64,000 nt of DNA from Tachypleus tridentatus (lineage: Eukaryota; Arthropoda; Merostomata; Xiphosura; Limulidae). The stretch's first letter is position 1. Each line of letters starts with the position of its first letter. A program made the translations under genes and the position numbers. Below the pieces are notes generated by a model. That model was not told the origin of the DNA. It made no database searches and worked only from the letters and a program-made list of their open reading frames with translations. Of this stretch, positions 1 to 11,310 are shown piece by piece. The stretch lies in contig NC_134833.1 in NCBI RefSeq assembly GCF_004210375.1, positions 48,106,782-48,170,781 on the forward strand, written 5' to 3'.

Positions 1-182
1 CATATAGTGATTTAAATATTCTATGAAAGAGAGTTTATCCAATTCTTAAGATATGGACAGTTCCTTTAAAATAAACAGATGCTGTTTGAGAAAAAGTGCT
101 AAAATTTGTTTCAGGCTGAGAATATAAATACTGACATTAAGAATCCATGTCTTTATATCTCATGTACATCTAAAACATAATG

Positions 183-379
183 CATAGGCCAAGTGGTTAA
201 AGCGCTCGACTCGTAATCTGAGGGTAGCGAGTTTGAATCCCCGTCACATCAAATATATTCGCCCTTTCAGCCGTGAGGATATTACAATGTACGATCAATC
301 CCACCATTCGTTGGTAAAAGAGAATCACAAAAGTTAGCAGTAGGTGGTGATAAAATTAAAAAATTAATAAACAAACAAA
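183..379 (+). repeat. SINE-A copy (tRNA-like head)
   Basis: The head reads GGCCAAGTGGTTAAAGCGCT (A-box-like), CGACTCGTAATCTGAGGGTA and GAGTTTGAATCC (B-box-like). The body has CGCCCTTTCAGCCGTGAGGA and a TTGGTAAAAGAG block. The 3' part is shortened and ends AAACAAACAAA. The CGT anticodon position suggests a tRNA-Thr ancestor. Confidence 0.8.
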
Positions 380-934
380 TATAATGCATGCCACAAGCAC
401 AGTAGAAACATGTCATCTATCTTGTATAAAGAGGTATGTTACTCTCGTCTTTTAAAATAAGCAGACATATTTTTATGCAAGAAACATCTTTTTTCTTCAA
501 CATGTATATTATAGCAAGATAAAAATTGTTTAAAAATAACTATAATGGTCCGGTAATTCCTATTAAGACCAACATTTTCGTTCCTTGGCAAATTATAAAT
601 CTATTAGAACTTTATTTATAGCCACTTCATTCAAAATACTGGTTTTTATACAACCGATATCTTATTTGAAAACTGATTATTGGTAACCACGTGTATTCAA
701 TTATCCAAACGCACGTCGTTATGGAGTCACGGTTTCCAAACGTATCGACCTTAGTATTACTAACAAAATCATAACCTTAAATGCGTCAGTATGCAAAATA
801 CTTAGATTGCAAAATTACTTAGTTGAATTACATTTTACCAATAAAAAAAAGAAAGAGAAAAAATAATTTTATAACCCTCCGTATATCATCTCTATTGTTT
901 TCGTGTACCAGAGTATCAAAATTATTAAACTCAC
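380..934. other. No recognisable feature
   Basis: AT-rich sequence between a SINE-A and a SINE-C copy. No exon-like open stretch or repeat was recognised. Confidence 0.6.
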
Positions 935-1043
935 TTTCACAATGGCTCAGTGGTAACCTAAAATAAAAGCTTTGATACCCGTTGTGGTCCCAGTACAAAT
1001 AGCCCAATGTGTAGCTTTGTGCATGACAACAAACAAAAATTAA
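935..1043 (+). repeat. SINE-C copy, diverged
   Basis: ACAATGGCTCAGTGGTAACC (A-box-like), GATACCCGTTGTGGTCCCAG and AGCCCAATGTGTAGCTTTGT lead into a CAACAAACAAAAA tail. Confidence 0.65.
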
Positions 1044-1564
1044 AATTAACCAAATAAATATTAGGTACAACTTTAATTTCTATTTATTCATATTTGTATC
1101 TATAGGCTACAAGTATATTGTGAAAGCAGTCATATCGAGAAAAGACTTTTCGCGACATACGAACAGAATTTATTCAAATTGAAAACATTTTAAACTTTAG
1201 TTTTTTATTTATTTTTGCGAAATCACGTATTCGGTCTTATAGACACGATTATACCGTATAAGGTTAGGAATAATGCGTAAGAAAGCTAACTTGTACATAA
1301 TCTTTATTTTCTAATCCACTAAACAAAATGCTTCATCTATATCATTATTAAGTGTAACATTTAGGGAAGGAATTTTTTCCCGAAAATAGCCTTACTTTGC
1401 TTAGTCTTTCGTGTATTGAGAGTATTGTTTATAATTTAAGTTTTTCAGGAAGTAGCACTGTTCAGTAACTGCTGTGTTACTTCAATAATTTGATCTCAAT
1501 GAATAACTGAAATTGAAACATGAGTATATGGGATTGGATACATTCATGTCGTACTTCTATTATG

Positions 1565-1865
1565 AAGAATTATTACATCATTATTATTACGTTTCATATT
1601 ATTATTCAATTATTAGATTGATATTATTAGAATATATTATTAGAATATATTATTATTCAATTATTAGATTGATATTATTAGAATATATTATTATTCAATT
1701 ATTTGATTGATATTATTAGAATACATTATTACTCAATTATTATTATTAGATTGATATTATTAGAATACATTATTACTTAATTATTATTATTAGATTGATA
1801 TTATTAGAATAGATTATTACTCAATTATTATTATTAGATTGATATTATTAGAATATATTATTATT
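1565..1865. repeat. AT-rich minisatellite with TTATTATTCAATTATTAGAT-type unit
   Basis: Repeats of ATTATTAGATTGATATTATT followed by AGAATA(T/C)ATTATTA occur about six times with units near 45-60 bp. Some units carry extra TTATTA insertions. The region is about 85% AT. Confidence 0.85.
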
Positions 1866-3816
1866 CTATGATATTATATTTCCGCCATTTGGGTGACATT
1901 ATGAAGAATTAAATGTCACTATGTACAATATGTCACATGTATAGTCATTAGTTATGTGTTCTAACTACCTATATTTTGGAACGGTAATACTTAATGTATT
2001 AAAGTGATCTCGAATACAAAAATGTTTGTATATTTTTATATAAATAGGGTTATTTGTAATAATAAAGTAGCCTTTGTATAACGTGAAGTTATTGCCAAAC
2101 TACACCATATTTTTAAAATGTCATATGTGTGTACATAATTTGGTGAGATAAGCAAAAATACATATTTAAAATCATCATGTAAAGTACTAAAATGTAAAGC
2201 AAAACTTAAGTCCTACACGCACATTTTTCCTATTTCTATTTGCCGTCAAAAACAAAATATTTTGTTTATAAATGGGTAAATGGCACAAGTTATGTGAACT
2301 AATTATATATAATACACATAAATTCAACCTTACTCATAAATATTAACATTCACGAAACACAGTAAGTTTAATTGGAAAAAACAGGGTTGAGTGTAATAAT
2401 TAGTTGAAATTGTCGTTGTGTATTATCGTTAAAATTGAACAGATCATTATGAATGGCGACATTTTTCTGAAGTTATAAACGTAATTCGAAGAACTGGAGT
2501 CATTCCAGATTTACATATTCATTATATATGCATATTTTTAACGTGAGTGTTATTTATTTATACTTGCCTTCTTTCAATTAATTTTAAATAATGTTATTTT
2601 TCATATAATTGAATTAATTCGGATAACAAATTTAATTCTAAAAATATAACAACAATAAAGAATTTCAAAAAAGGAATCCATAAAAAGAATGTTAAAATAA
2701 TAGTAAAATTTGATAAAGTCAGACATTTATCACACATGTGAAACAAGTAACTTTAGCACGAGAATAATGTTGGTTAAGTCTATATCTGTTTGGTGTTTCA
2801 CATCTCTACATTTAAGAGTATGTACATGCGATCCATTTAGTCCAATACAAGTAGCATTCTTTTGGTCAGTGAACCTAAAAAAAAAATACTTTCGTGTATT
2901 ATGTTTTGTCCATTTGCATTCATCAAGACAAATGGAATCCTCATATTGCATTTACACTCTTTGAAATATGTACAGATATGTTCATAGAGCCGCATTTGGA
3001 CTTACTAATGTTGATTAAATGCTTTATATTTTGCATTCCCTGCCAATTTAATACGTGTGTGCGGGTGTATATAAGTGTATGAAAACTGGTTTATATCAAC
3101 TGCTGTAAAAACGTACTTCGCACTTTAGAGCCGTGGTTGCATTGAAAAAATATTTTCAATGGTACCGTTTGTAAAAAAAAAAAAATCAAATAAAATTTAT
3201 AACATACGCACACACACACACACATATATATGATCATTAAACATTTATATATATTTTGCCAATATAGTGGAAGCTTTTCAGTGATCCACAGATGGAGAAT
3301 AATATATATATAAATACAGAAACGAACAATACTAATAGCGAAACAAAAATTCGAGAAACTGAACATTTTCATTTTGCAAATGTAAATATAACAATAGCTG
3401 CAATAGACCAGCAACAGCACTGACATAAAAAGTGTATAAAGGAGACAAATTTTGCGGGTAAAAATAATGAACAAGAAAACATAAATATTAAGTTTATGAG
3501 GATTTATTTTTAATTATCAGAAACTATGAAATAGGTGTTGATTGTACAATTTTGAATGTGAATACGCATTTGTTTTTCTCAAAATCTCTGTAATTACGCA
3601 TTACAGTTATAGTGGATGAGCTAGCTGATAGCTGCTTTTGAAGGCTAAAGAAAATGAAATCTAGATGATTTAGACTATATGTAATTCTATCGAAGTTTCA
3701 CTAAGAAACTATACATCATACTTGATAGTTATAGTGCTAGTAAAATGATTAAAACCTTCTTTAATTACATTGAATATTAAAGAAAACAAGTACTATTAAA
3801 ATACAAAACTACTTTT
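1866..3816. other. No recognisable gene; one microsatellite
   Basis: AT-rich. Short open frames on both strands overlap one another and show no domain or splice context. Only the CA/TA run at 3209-3230 stands out. Confidence 0.6.
3209..3230. repeat. CA/TA microsatellite
   Basis: A CACACACACACACACACA run followed by TATATATA. Confidence 0.9.
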
Positions 3817-4050
3817 GTGATCTGAGGGCGAAGGGTTCGAATACCTGTCTCACCAAACCTGGTCGCCCTTTCAGCCATGGGGACATTATGATATGACGAC
3901 CAATCCCACTATTCGTTTGTAAAAGAATAGCCCAAGAGTTGGCAATGGGTGGTGATGACTAGTTGTCTTCCCTCTAGTTTTACATTGCTAAATTAGGTAC
4001 GGCTAGCTCAGATGACCCTCGTATAGCTTTGCGCGAAACTAAAAACAAAA
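3817..4050 (+). repeat. SINE-A copy, 5'-truncated
   Basis: It starts inside the tRNA-like head (TGATCTGAGGGCGAAGGGTT) and continues through the CCCTTTCAGCCATGGGGACA body to GCGCGAAACTAAAAACAAAA. Confidence 0.85.
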
Positions 4051-4153
4051 TTGCTTCAGCACTTACACTTATTATGCTTCGTATAATAGTTTATTTCGGG
4101 CAAGCTTCCGAATTAATATGTTACGTGTATGTGTGTGTTTCTCTTATGGCAAG

Positions 4154-4438
4154 GGCCCTGCATGGCCAAGCGTGTTAAGGCGTGCGACTCGTAATCTGAG
4201 GGTCGCGGGTTCGCATCCCTGTCGCGCTAAACAAGCTCGCCCTTTCAGCCGTGGGGGCGTTATAATGTGACGGTCAATCCCACTATTCGTTGGTAAAAGA
4301 GTAGCCCACGAGTTTGCGGTGGATGGTGATGACTAGCTGCCTTCTCTCTAGTCTTACACTGCTAAATTAGGGACGGCTAGCACAGATAGCCCTCGAGTAG
4401 CTTTGTGCGAAATTAAAAAACAAACAACTAAAAACAAA
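4154..4438 (+). repeat. SINE-A copy, full length
   Basis: It runs from GGCCCTGCATGGCCAAGCGT through GTTCGCATCCCTGTCGCGC, the CCCTTTCAGCCGTGGGGGCG body and GGGACGGCTAGCACAGATAG to a CAAACAACTAAAAACAAAC tail, about 285 bp. It is among the best-preserved copies here. Confidence 0.9.
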
Positions 4439-4440
4439 CT

Positions 4441-4546
4441 CTTATGGCAAAGCCCCATCGGATTATTTGCTGAACTCACTTAGGGAATCGAATCCCTGAT
4501 TTTAGGGTTATAAATCTGTAGACTTACCGCTGTACTAGAAGAGGCA
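4441..4546 (-). repeat. SINE-B copy
   Basis: Reverse orientation: GCAAAGCCCCATCGGATTAT, GGGAATCGAATCCCTGATTT and GACTTACCGCTGTACTAGAA. Read on the minus strand this is a tRNA-like head with a GGGTTCGATTCCC B-box. It abuts both SINE-A at 4154-4438 and the solo LTR. Confidence 0.75.
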
Positions 4547-4549
4547 AAA

Positions 4550-5375
4550 TGTGGCATATGTTAATGTATTACTAATTCCAATAATAGGAAATTTGAATTT
4601 AGATTCAGAAGTAATTAAATGTTAATATGTATTGAATTTATGATATTTTCCGACAAGATTGATCAACAATTTTCTTTTTTAACACAAATATATTCTAATA
4701 TACAAACAAAACACAATATACTTTATAATGACGGTTATTATTAATAGTTATTACAAATAATGGTTTATATACAAGAGTTTTACAAACTGATAAATAATAC
4801 TGAATCTTATATTCGGTCTAGAACTGTATAATTTATCGACGATCCAGGTCCACAACGAGTAAATTAATTATGAGTTGATATTCACACACTTCGTTTAAGC
4901 TAGCTAGCTTGATTGGCCTCACACCGCTTTTTCCCAAAGAAAATATATAACGTCCTCTTAAAAATACTAATGCTCAAAATTAACTCATTATGTTGAACGG
5001 TTTGTAATGTTCGAAATTTACAAACATTCCTGGTTCAACTCTGTTCTTTACCGATTAATAGTCGGTAATAACAATTATAACTTCCTAGGCCTATTGCACA
5101 CTGACTTTAGCTGACCAATAACAATCTTCTTCTGTCACTGTCTCTCGATTGTTTTTTTAATCATGGGAGTTTCTCGTATCTTCAACAATGTTCGAATACG
5201 CTTAGCGTTTTTGTGAAAAAATATTATTGATTCTTACTCTTTAGAATCTTCTATAAATTTAGAGAACAGGCGGCATTTGTGCTAAACACCGCCAACAATA
5301 TATGTCACACGCAAAAAAAAAATATTGAAACAAGCGTAGGTATTAAAATAAATGTATAACGGTAAATCCGTTACA
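4550..5375 (-). repeat. Near-complete solo LTR of the same Gypsy family
   Basis: Read on the minus strand, it begins TGTAACGGATTTACCGTTAT at 5375. It then follows the LTRs of the 18.6-22.5 kb element block by block (CCGCCTGTTCTCTAAATTTA, GTATTTTTAAGAGGACGTTA, ACTCGTTGTGGACCTGGATC). It stops about 60 bp short of the expected end, where a SINE-B copy abuts at 4441-4546. No internal Gypsy sequence flanks it. Confidence 0.8.
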
Positions 5376-5652
5376 CATTCTAATTTGTTCTGTTTTGATA
5401 AATGATAAAGCGAATTGTATTGTATTTTTAGTTCGAGTTAATATGTTATAAGTAACCGCACTTGGGAACGAGAAAGTCTATTTTTCATACAAATAATTGC
5501 AAAAAAAATGTTGAAACAAATATTCTGAGTCAGAATTCTAGTGACATTCAGAGTGGAAGAAAAGCTAATTTTTTATTTTATGTTAAAATCTCTAATAATT
5601 TGTTTTCTGAAGAAAAAAGAAACTTTTAAATGTTTTAAACTTTTTAACTTAC

Positions 5653-5926
5653 GGCCCGGCATAGCCAAGTGGGTTAATGACGTTCGACTCGTAATCTGAG
5701 GGTTGCGGTTTCGAATCCCCGTCGCACCAAACACGCTAGCCCTTTCAGCCGTGAGGGAGTTATAATGTGACGGCCAATCCCACTATTCGTTGGTAAAAGA
5801 GTAGCCCAAAAGTTTGCGGTGAGTGGTGATGACTAAGTCCCTTCTGTCTAGTCCTATATTGCTAAATTAGGGACGGCTAGCGCAGTTAGCCCTTAAGTAG
5901 CTTTGCGCGAAATTCAAACCAAACTT
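5653..5926 (+). repeat. SINE-A copy, full length
   Basis: From GGCCCGGCATAGCCAAGTGG to GCGCGAAATTCAAACCAAAC with all body blocks. Confidence 0.9.
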
Positions 5927-5929
5927 ACT

Positions 5930-6430
5930 TCTTAACAAAAATACATCTTAACAAGGAAAGTATATGATAATAGTGTTTTCTGTGGTTAGATAATGTAATA
6001 ATATATTGTTCTTTGATGCAATATGTTATAGGAAATTAAGTTAAGTAACGTATTGAAGTTTAAAGCAAAGTTCATATATGACGTGCAAATTCCTTTTTTT
6101 ATTTTAATGAAGCAAATAATATATAAGAGGCTGTGGATAAATAAGATCAATGGAAGAACATTTTTATTGTATTTCATAAATAATCAATACAGTAATTTCA
6201 TCAATAAAATAACATAAGTAACGAAAAAAGTGTCTGAAGTTTCATAAAATTTAAATATTAATGCAGCGCAAACAAAGACTAATGTGCTCTATTATTCTAT
6301 AATTTAGATTGATAAAGTTTCAAGTATTAATTGGTGCGAAGAAACATAATAGGGATAAACTTGTCATTATAAAATTATATTTTAAGATTTCAGGTTTAAA
6401 TAGGAAAAAGTACATTATTTGCTTAATGCA
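5930..6430. other. No recognisable feature
   Basis: AT-rich intergenic sequence between a SINE-A and a SINE-C copy. Confidence 0.6.
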
Positions 6431-6432
6431 AT

Positions 6433-6562
6433 GTGCCCTCTATTAGCACAGCGGTATGTCTAATGATTTACTCTGCTTGAAACCGGGTTCCGATACTTGT
6501 GGTGGACAAAGCGCAGATAACCCATTGTGTAGTTTTGTGCTTAACGATAAACAAACAAACAT
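6433..6562 (+). repeat. SINE-C copy
   Basis: GCCCTCTATTAGCACAGCGG, GAAACCGGGTTCCGATACTT, GTGGTGGACAAAGCGCAGAT and CCCATTGTGTAGTTTTGTGC lead into an AAACAAACAAAC tail. Confidence 0.8.
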
Positions 6563-6915
6563 ACAACCTTAATGTAGTGCTAATCGTCGTGCCTAATTTA
6601 TAGTCTATATGTACGGCTATAAATGTTTTTGGTTTCTTGGACGTTAGCGACAGAGAACTTATACTAAGATATTTAAAGAAAATATAATGGAATTACCTTA
6701 GAAGTGAAGTGATAATTTAGGACAAAATGTCACTGCAACTTAAGGAAATTTAAAATACGAAAAGAATTTTTAATAATAGTTGAGATTATATACTTAACTT
6801 CCATCTCCTAAAACTATATAAAATGATATTGTAATGGTACATAAAAAAAACAAAACATATATGATACGAATTTAGTTACTGTGTATTTTCCGATAGCAAA
6901 GACACATCATTCTAT

Positions 6916-6962
6916 CTTTTGTGTCTACCAAGAGGAATCTAACAACTGATTTTAGCATAAAG
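6916..6962 (-). repeat. SINE-B fragment
   Basis: TTTTGTGTCTACCAAGAGGA and ATCTAACAACTGATTTTAGC match the reverse middle of SINE-B. Confidence 0.55.
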
Positions 6963-7040
6963 TTATTTAAAATCGTAACGCGTAACGTACATAATATAAT
7001 AACTCGAAGACTCTTCGGAGTTAAATTATAAAATGTAACA
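6962..7040 (+). repeat. 3' end of the Gypsy 5' LTR (truncated)
   Basis: About 80 bp ending GTAACA align with the ends of the other LTRs in the window (shared AATCGTAAC, CGTACATAAT, GAAGACTC blocks). The upstream 800 bp of the LTR is absent; a SINE-B fragment abuts it at 6916-6962. Confidence 0.7.
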
Positions 7041-7769
7041 CAATAATTTGAGGGCTTGTGTCAGAGATCTGAATCAGAGACAAAATTCCTTCTAAGTTAA
7101 AATTTAAATCTTAATTCAGTTTGTATTTATCAGTGACAACAAGATTTAACCATGTTTGAATACCAAGGTTTTTCGTGAATCACTCTCCCTCGAACAACTA
7201 GAAAAATATAACAAAAGCGAACTAAAACCGCATCATAGAAATATTAGTCGACGATTATTTGTTGTTTGAGGAGCATTATGGGAATACTCTAGTGTCTCTA
7301 CTAGACAACCAGCGTTGAATGATAAAGATAAGCTGGAAATCCAATTGAAACTCAAAAATCGAGCTTGAAAAAGCCCACATTGAAACTGAGAAAGAGCAAG
7401 CCCATACCAAAGCAGAAAGATAAAGTAATCATCTCGAGGGCGGACAAGCCAATCGACCAATACAAGATGAGAAATTTTAACTCATTCAATATTTTAAAGT
7501 GCCATTATTTAATGAAAATAATGGTGATAAATGTTTCGCACATTATGAAAAATCTGAAGCTCAAAGCTCAAAAAGACTATACCGTTCAATCTACCAAAGC
7601 TGAGGATTCTTCTAAAAATACATCTCCCTATTTATAAATCTTCTGGCAGTCAGGATAAAACTTTATCAATATCATCAAGACCTGTCTACCATTTTTGTAA
7701 TAAACCTATTCATGTTATGTCCGAATGTTGGCTTTTGAAAAAGAATAGGAGGCAACTCCCAGCGTATTT

Positions 7770-8039
7770 GTGCCCCCTTATGAATGCAGTTTCACTAGAT
7801 CACCCGATGTTATTGATTTGGCTACTGATAAAAACGCTGATGTAGTTAGAGGGGAAATTAGACGTTTTGTGTCTGTTGGTTCTGTGTCTTTGACAAGTGA
7901 CACTGCTAATCCCATACCCATACGTATTCTACAAAATACTATGTTAGAGGATATATTGCCCTTGCCCTTAAATTCGTCTTCTGCCACTGGTAAATCTATT
8001 ATTGCTCAGGGTACTGAGCACTTCCTTGCATTTATTTAA
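7770..8039 (+). pseudogene. Gypsy protease-region remnant
   Basis: This open stretch of 89 codons reads PPYECSFTRSPDVIDL near the start and PIPIRILQNTMLEDILPLPL in the middle. It matches the protease region of this Gypsy group, where the position of ILQNTM normally carries the Asp-Thr-Gly active site. Here Asp has become Asn and the Gly is lost, so it could not be an active protease. It continues into SSATGKSIIAQGTEH. Confidence 0.55.
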
Positions 8040-8610
8040 CACCAGACCTAGTCTCGGGACCAGTTAAGAGTGTATCATTATTGTTGGAGTAAAAGTTGTT
8101 GCCCAACCCCAGATGGTTAGTAAACCTATCACTGTTTCATCTAAGGATGATGTTATTGTTGAGGAGAATCCAGACGTGTTACCGTCGTGTGCTGTGGCTC
8201 GAGCTGAGAAAAATGAAGAAATGATAAATACGTGCTCAAAGAACGACATTATAGGTTTGCCTAAGACATTTTTGGATATAACAGAGATCTTGTGAATAAT
8301 TGGTGAGTGACACTCATGTACGAGAAGGATTTGGTTCATCTGTGGACGTTCTATTCGCTAAAAGAAAAATGATCAATAACCAACATGGGAGGTTACATAG
8401 GTGTCAACAATATATTAAATGTAACAGAGGACTGGATTATTATTTATTAAGCTCTTGTCCAAAAAAACATATCATCCTGTTTCCCATGAACATTTCAACA
8501 ATTTTGTAGCCCAAAATTAGGCAAGATGTTTCCCAGTTTTCTAAAACTTGTGAATTAGTCGGAGAAGCTAACCAGAAAATTCCGGTTGCTCCTTTAAAAC
8601 TTATCATAGT

Positions 8611-8875
8611 TTTTGGTTTGGTTTGTGAATTTTGCACAAAGCTTTACGAGGACTATCTGCGTTAGCCATTCCTAATTTAACAATGTAAGGCAACTATTTA
8701 TCACCACCCACCGCAAATTCATGGGCTACTCTTTTACCAACGAATAGGGAAATTGATCGTCACATTATATCGCCTCCAGGGCTGAAAGGGCTAGCATGTT
8801 TAGTGTGATGGGGATTCGAATCCGTAACCGTTGGATTACGAGTCGAGTTCTTTAACCACCTGGCCATGCTGGGCC
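8611..8875 (-). repeat. SINE-A copy nested in the Gypsy integrase
   Basis: The reverse-orientation full copy ends CCACCTGGCCATGCTGGGCC. It separates the integrase zinc-domain remnant from the integrase core, so it inserted after the Gypsy element. A target duplication is not clear. Confidence 0.9.
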
Positions 8876-9700
8876 TTCTTAGCTTTTGAAGAACCGCTCT
8901 GTCATGTGAGTATTGACTGTGTTGGGCCTTTACCAAAAACTCAAATAGGGAACCAATATTTGTTAACTAATATATGCGCATCCACTCTACTTCCTGAATG
9001 TATTCTCTTAAGAAACATTTCAACCAAAATCTTTTCTAAAGATTTGATTAATTTTTTAGTTTTGTTGGCTTCCCCAAATACATTCAGTCTGATCATTGGT
9101 CAAATTTTATATCTGGGTTGTTTCAATAGGTGTTTACCAGTTTGGTGCTAAACAAATTAATCTAGTGCATATTGCCCTAACTCGCCAGGTGCACTTTAGA
9201 GATTCCATTCTATCTTGAAAAAATATGATTTGGACTTACTCTCTGAATAATGAGAAGGATTGGGACAAAGGAATTAATTTATTATTATTTGCTGTTTCGT
9301 CAGTCAGTTCAGAAATCATTAGAATTTAGCCCGTTCGAGTTGGTGTTTGGCAATTCAATGCATTGGTCTTTAAAGTTGCTGAAGGAACAATGGTTGAAAG
9401 ATGACCCGAAAGAAATGGACTTACTGGATTACATTGCCAAGTTTCGGTAGAGACGGTCAGGTGCTTGTGAATTGGCTCGAGAAAAGTTGAAGTCATCCCA
9501 AATGATCACAATGTTGAAGAGTGTAAGTTCAATCTTGATAACATGGTCTTAGTATTGGTACCCAATATGGAACATCCACTCAAAGCTAGGTAATATAGTA
9601 CCAATGAGGCTGTTCAGAAATTCAATGAGACAGACTATGTTGTAAAAACACCGTTCATCAGAAAGCTATCAGGCTGTATCATATCAATATGTTGAAGCTT
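8876..9700 (+). pseudogene. Gypsy integrase core and C-terminus remnant
   Basis: Frames read HVSIDCVGPLPKTQIGNQYL (the first catalytic Asp in the I-D-C-V-G-P-L-P motif) and LTNICASTLLPECILLRNIS. They continue LINFLVLLASPN, and then RQSVQKSLEFSPFELVFGNS (the conserved S-x-F-S-P-F-E-L-V-F-G block after the catalytic Glu region). The C-terminal part ends in KAIRLYHINMLKLY-like text. A small deletion and shifts remove the region around the second Asp. The SINE at 8611-8875 separates it from its zinc-binding part. Confidence 0.75.
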
Positions 9701-10400
9701 TATCACGTTCGAGATGCATCTGAAAACCTTTTAGCTATTAAGTGTTCTCCTGATATTAATGACAGTCTCTTTGAATCAGAAACCAGTAAATTTGAAAATA
9801 GTAGAGATGAATGCAACATCAAACTGAGTAAATCTGACATTCTAGCAAAATGTAATCACTTGCCTTCTGAAGAGAAAAACGAACTTGCTAGTTTATTGAT
9901 TGAATATGAGTGTATATTTTCATACATTCCTAATCAAACCAACAGTGCTCTTGATGATGGAGATATAGACAATGTTTGTCCTGTGAAACTGTCTACCTAT
10001 CATGTGAATCAAATCAAGACCGATAAAATGTTTAAAGAATTATTTATGCTTAAGAATGGCATTATAAAGCCCAGTAAAAGTGTCTGATCTTCACCCTATT
10101 AACTGTTTCATAAATCCGATGGTTCGGTTAGATTCTGTACAGACTTTTGTAAAGTAAATGCTTTGACAAAGACAGATTCTTATCCCATTCCAAGAATGAA
10201 TGATTGTATTTATAAACTTGGATAAGTCAGATATATTCCTAAATGTGACCTGTTGAATGGATGCTGGGCTGTTTCTTTAACTGACAGAGCAAAATAAGTA
10301 TCTGACTGATTATACCAGTACAATGTAATGGCGTTTGGGAGGAGAAATTCTAAGACAATTTTTCAGCAAATGATAAAATAATGTCTCAACAATCTTTCAG
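9689..10400 (+). pseudogene. Gypsy reverse-transcriptase N-terminal remnant
   Basis: An open frame to 10085 reads LPSEEKNELASLLIEYECIF and then PVKLSTYHVNQIKTD and LKNGIIKPSKS. These are the connector and finger motifs just ahead of the RT palm. After a stop it continues GSVRFCTDFCKVNALTKTD and SYPIPRMNDCIYKLG, then YQYNVMAFGRRNSKTIFQQM. The Y-x-D-D catalytic box is not reached, so the copy is truncated in the palm. Confidence 0.75.
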
Positions 10401-10439
10401 ATGTCAGGTGTCACCTAATCTTCTTAAAGTTTCTGCAAC

Positions 10440-11056
10440 ATAAAGACAACATGTCTAACGACATTTTCACAACCCCACCCTTAATTGAGAGGAATTTGAA
10501 AGACTGTCTGGTACAACCTAAATTACAGACTGGAATGTCTTAATTCCTAAAATAACAGAACTCGTTCGTGCGGACGAACTATTTATCTTACATGCGATTA
10601 TATCCCTTCTTATCGACTCTCTCCAGTTCTACCTTTACCTTTCACGTAACAGACTTATTCACCCGTATATCAGAGTGCATTATTTACTGTATTCGCTGTA
10701 CTAGATGGAAGCAACTCTCTCTACAATGGAGAAAATATAAGCAGATTAGGTAACAGATGCTGTGAACATCTATGACTTATACGCAATGTCACCCTCGACC
10801 ACCCACCACCTATTCTCAAAACATGTTAATCCCCCTCATCACAACGGAATTGACGACATGAGAGTATTCCTTTTATTACATGCCACCCGCAACAAGTATG
10901 AACGCAAAGCCTAGAATATAAGCGTATATTTAAAGTAAATTCTCTAGTACCACCCAAACCTAATGAACATTTTTCTTTCAAGTGATTACAGCTTCATATC
11001 TTCACACTCTCCTCCCAGTTAACTAGACATCGTATACACATATTTCCTTGATCATA
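10440..11056. other. Unassigned sequence after the truncated Gypsy element
   Basis: GC content is slightly higher than usual and C-rich on this strand (for example CCACCCACCACC near 10800). It may be further decayed repeat, but I recognise no motif. Confidence 0.4.
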
Positions 11057-11310
11057 GGCCCGGCATGGCCAGACGGTTAAGGCACTCAGCTCATAATCCC
11101 GTCACACCAAACATGCTCGCCCTTTCAGCCGTTGGGGCGTTATAATGTGACGGTCAATTTCACCATTCGTTGGTAAAAAGTAGCCGAAGAGTTGGCAGTG
11201 GGTAGTGATGACTAGCTGCCCTCCCTCTTGTCTTACACTGCTAAATTAGGGACGTCTAGCGCAGATAGCCCTCGTGTATCTTTGCGCGAAATTCAAAATA
11301 AACCAAATCA
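11057..11310 (+). repeat. SINE-A copy with an internal head deletion
   Basis: It starts GGCCCGGCATGGCCAGACGG. About 25 bp around the B-box of the tRNA-like head is missing (CTCATAATCCCGTCACACC), while the body and the GCGCGAAATTCAAAATAAAC tail are intact. Confidence 0.85.

Larger units (their letters stand above)
6960..10440 (+). mobile_element. Decayed Ty3/Gypsy element, integrase before reverse transcriptase
   Basis: The order is: end of a 5' LTR (6962-7040), gag-like region (7230-7640), degenerate zinc knuckle (near 7690: HFCNKPIHVMSECW, first Cys lost), protease-like region (7770-8040), integrase zinc domain remnant (8500-8600), SINE insertion (8611-8875), integrase core (8876-9420), and chromodomain/GPY-like linker ending HINMLK (to 9700). 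After that come the reverse-transcriptase N-terminus (9860-10090) and the palm region FCTDFCKVNALTKTDSYPIP (near 10130-10190). Homology is lost by 10.44 kb and no 3' LTR is found. Many stops and shifts show it is dead. Integrase ahead of RT is the arrangement reported for Gmr1-type Gypsy elements. Confidence 0.8.

Noticed and set aside
183..260. tRNA-gene-like sequences (this and every SINE-A and SINE-B head)
   Set aside because: They have A- and B-box-like motifs but mismatched anticodon stems, and each continues into the same SINE body. They are SINE heads, not tRNA genes.
1513..1710. 65-codon open frame rich in Tyr and Ile
   Set aside because: It is a translation of the AT-rich minisatellite.
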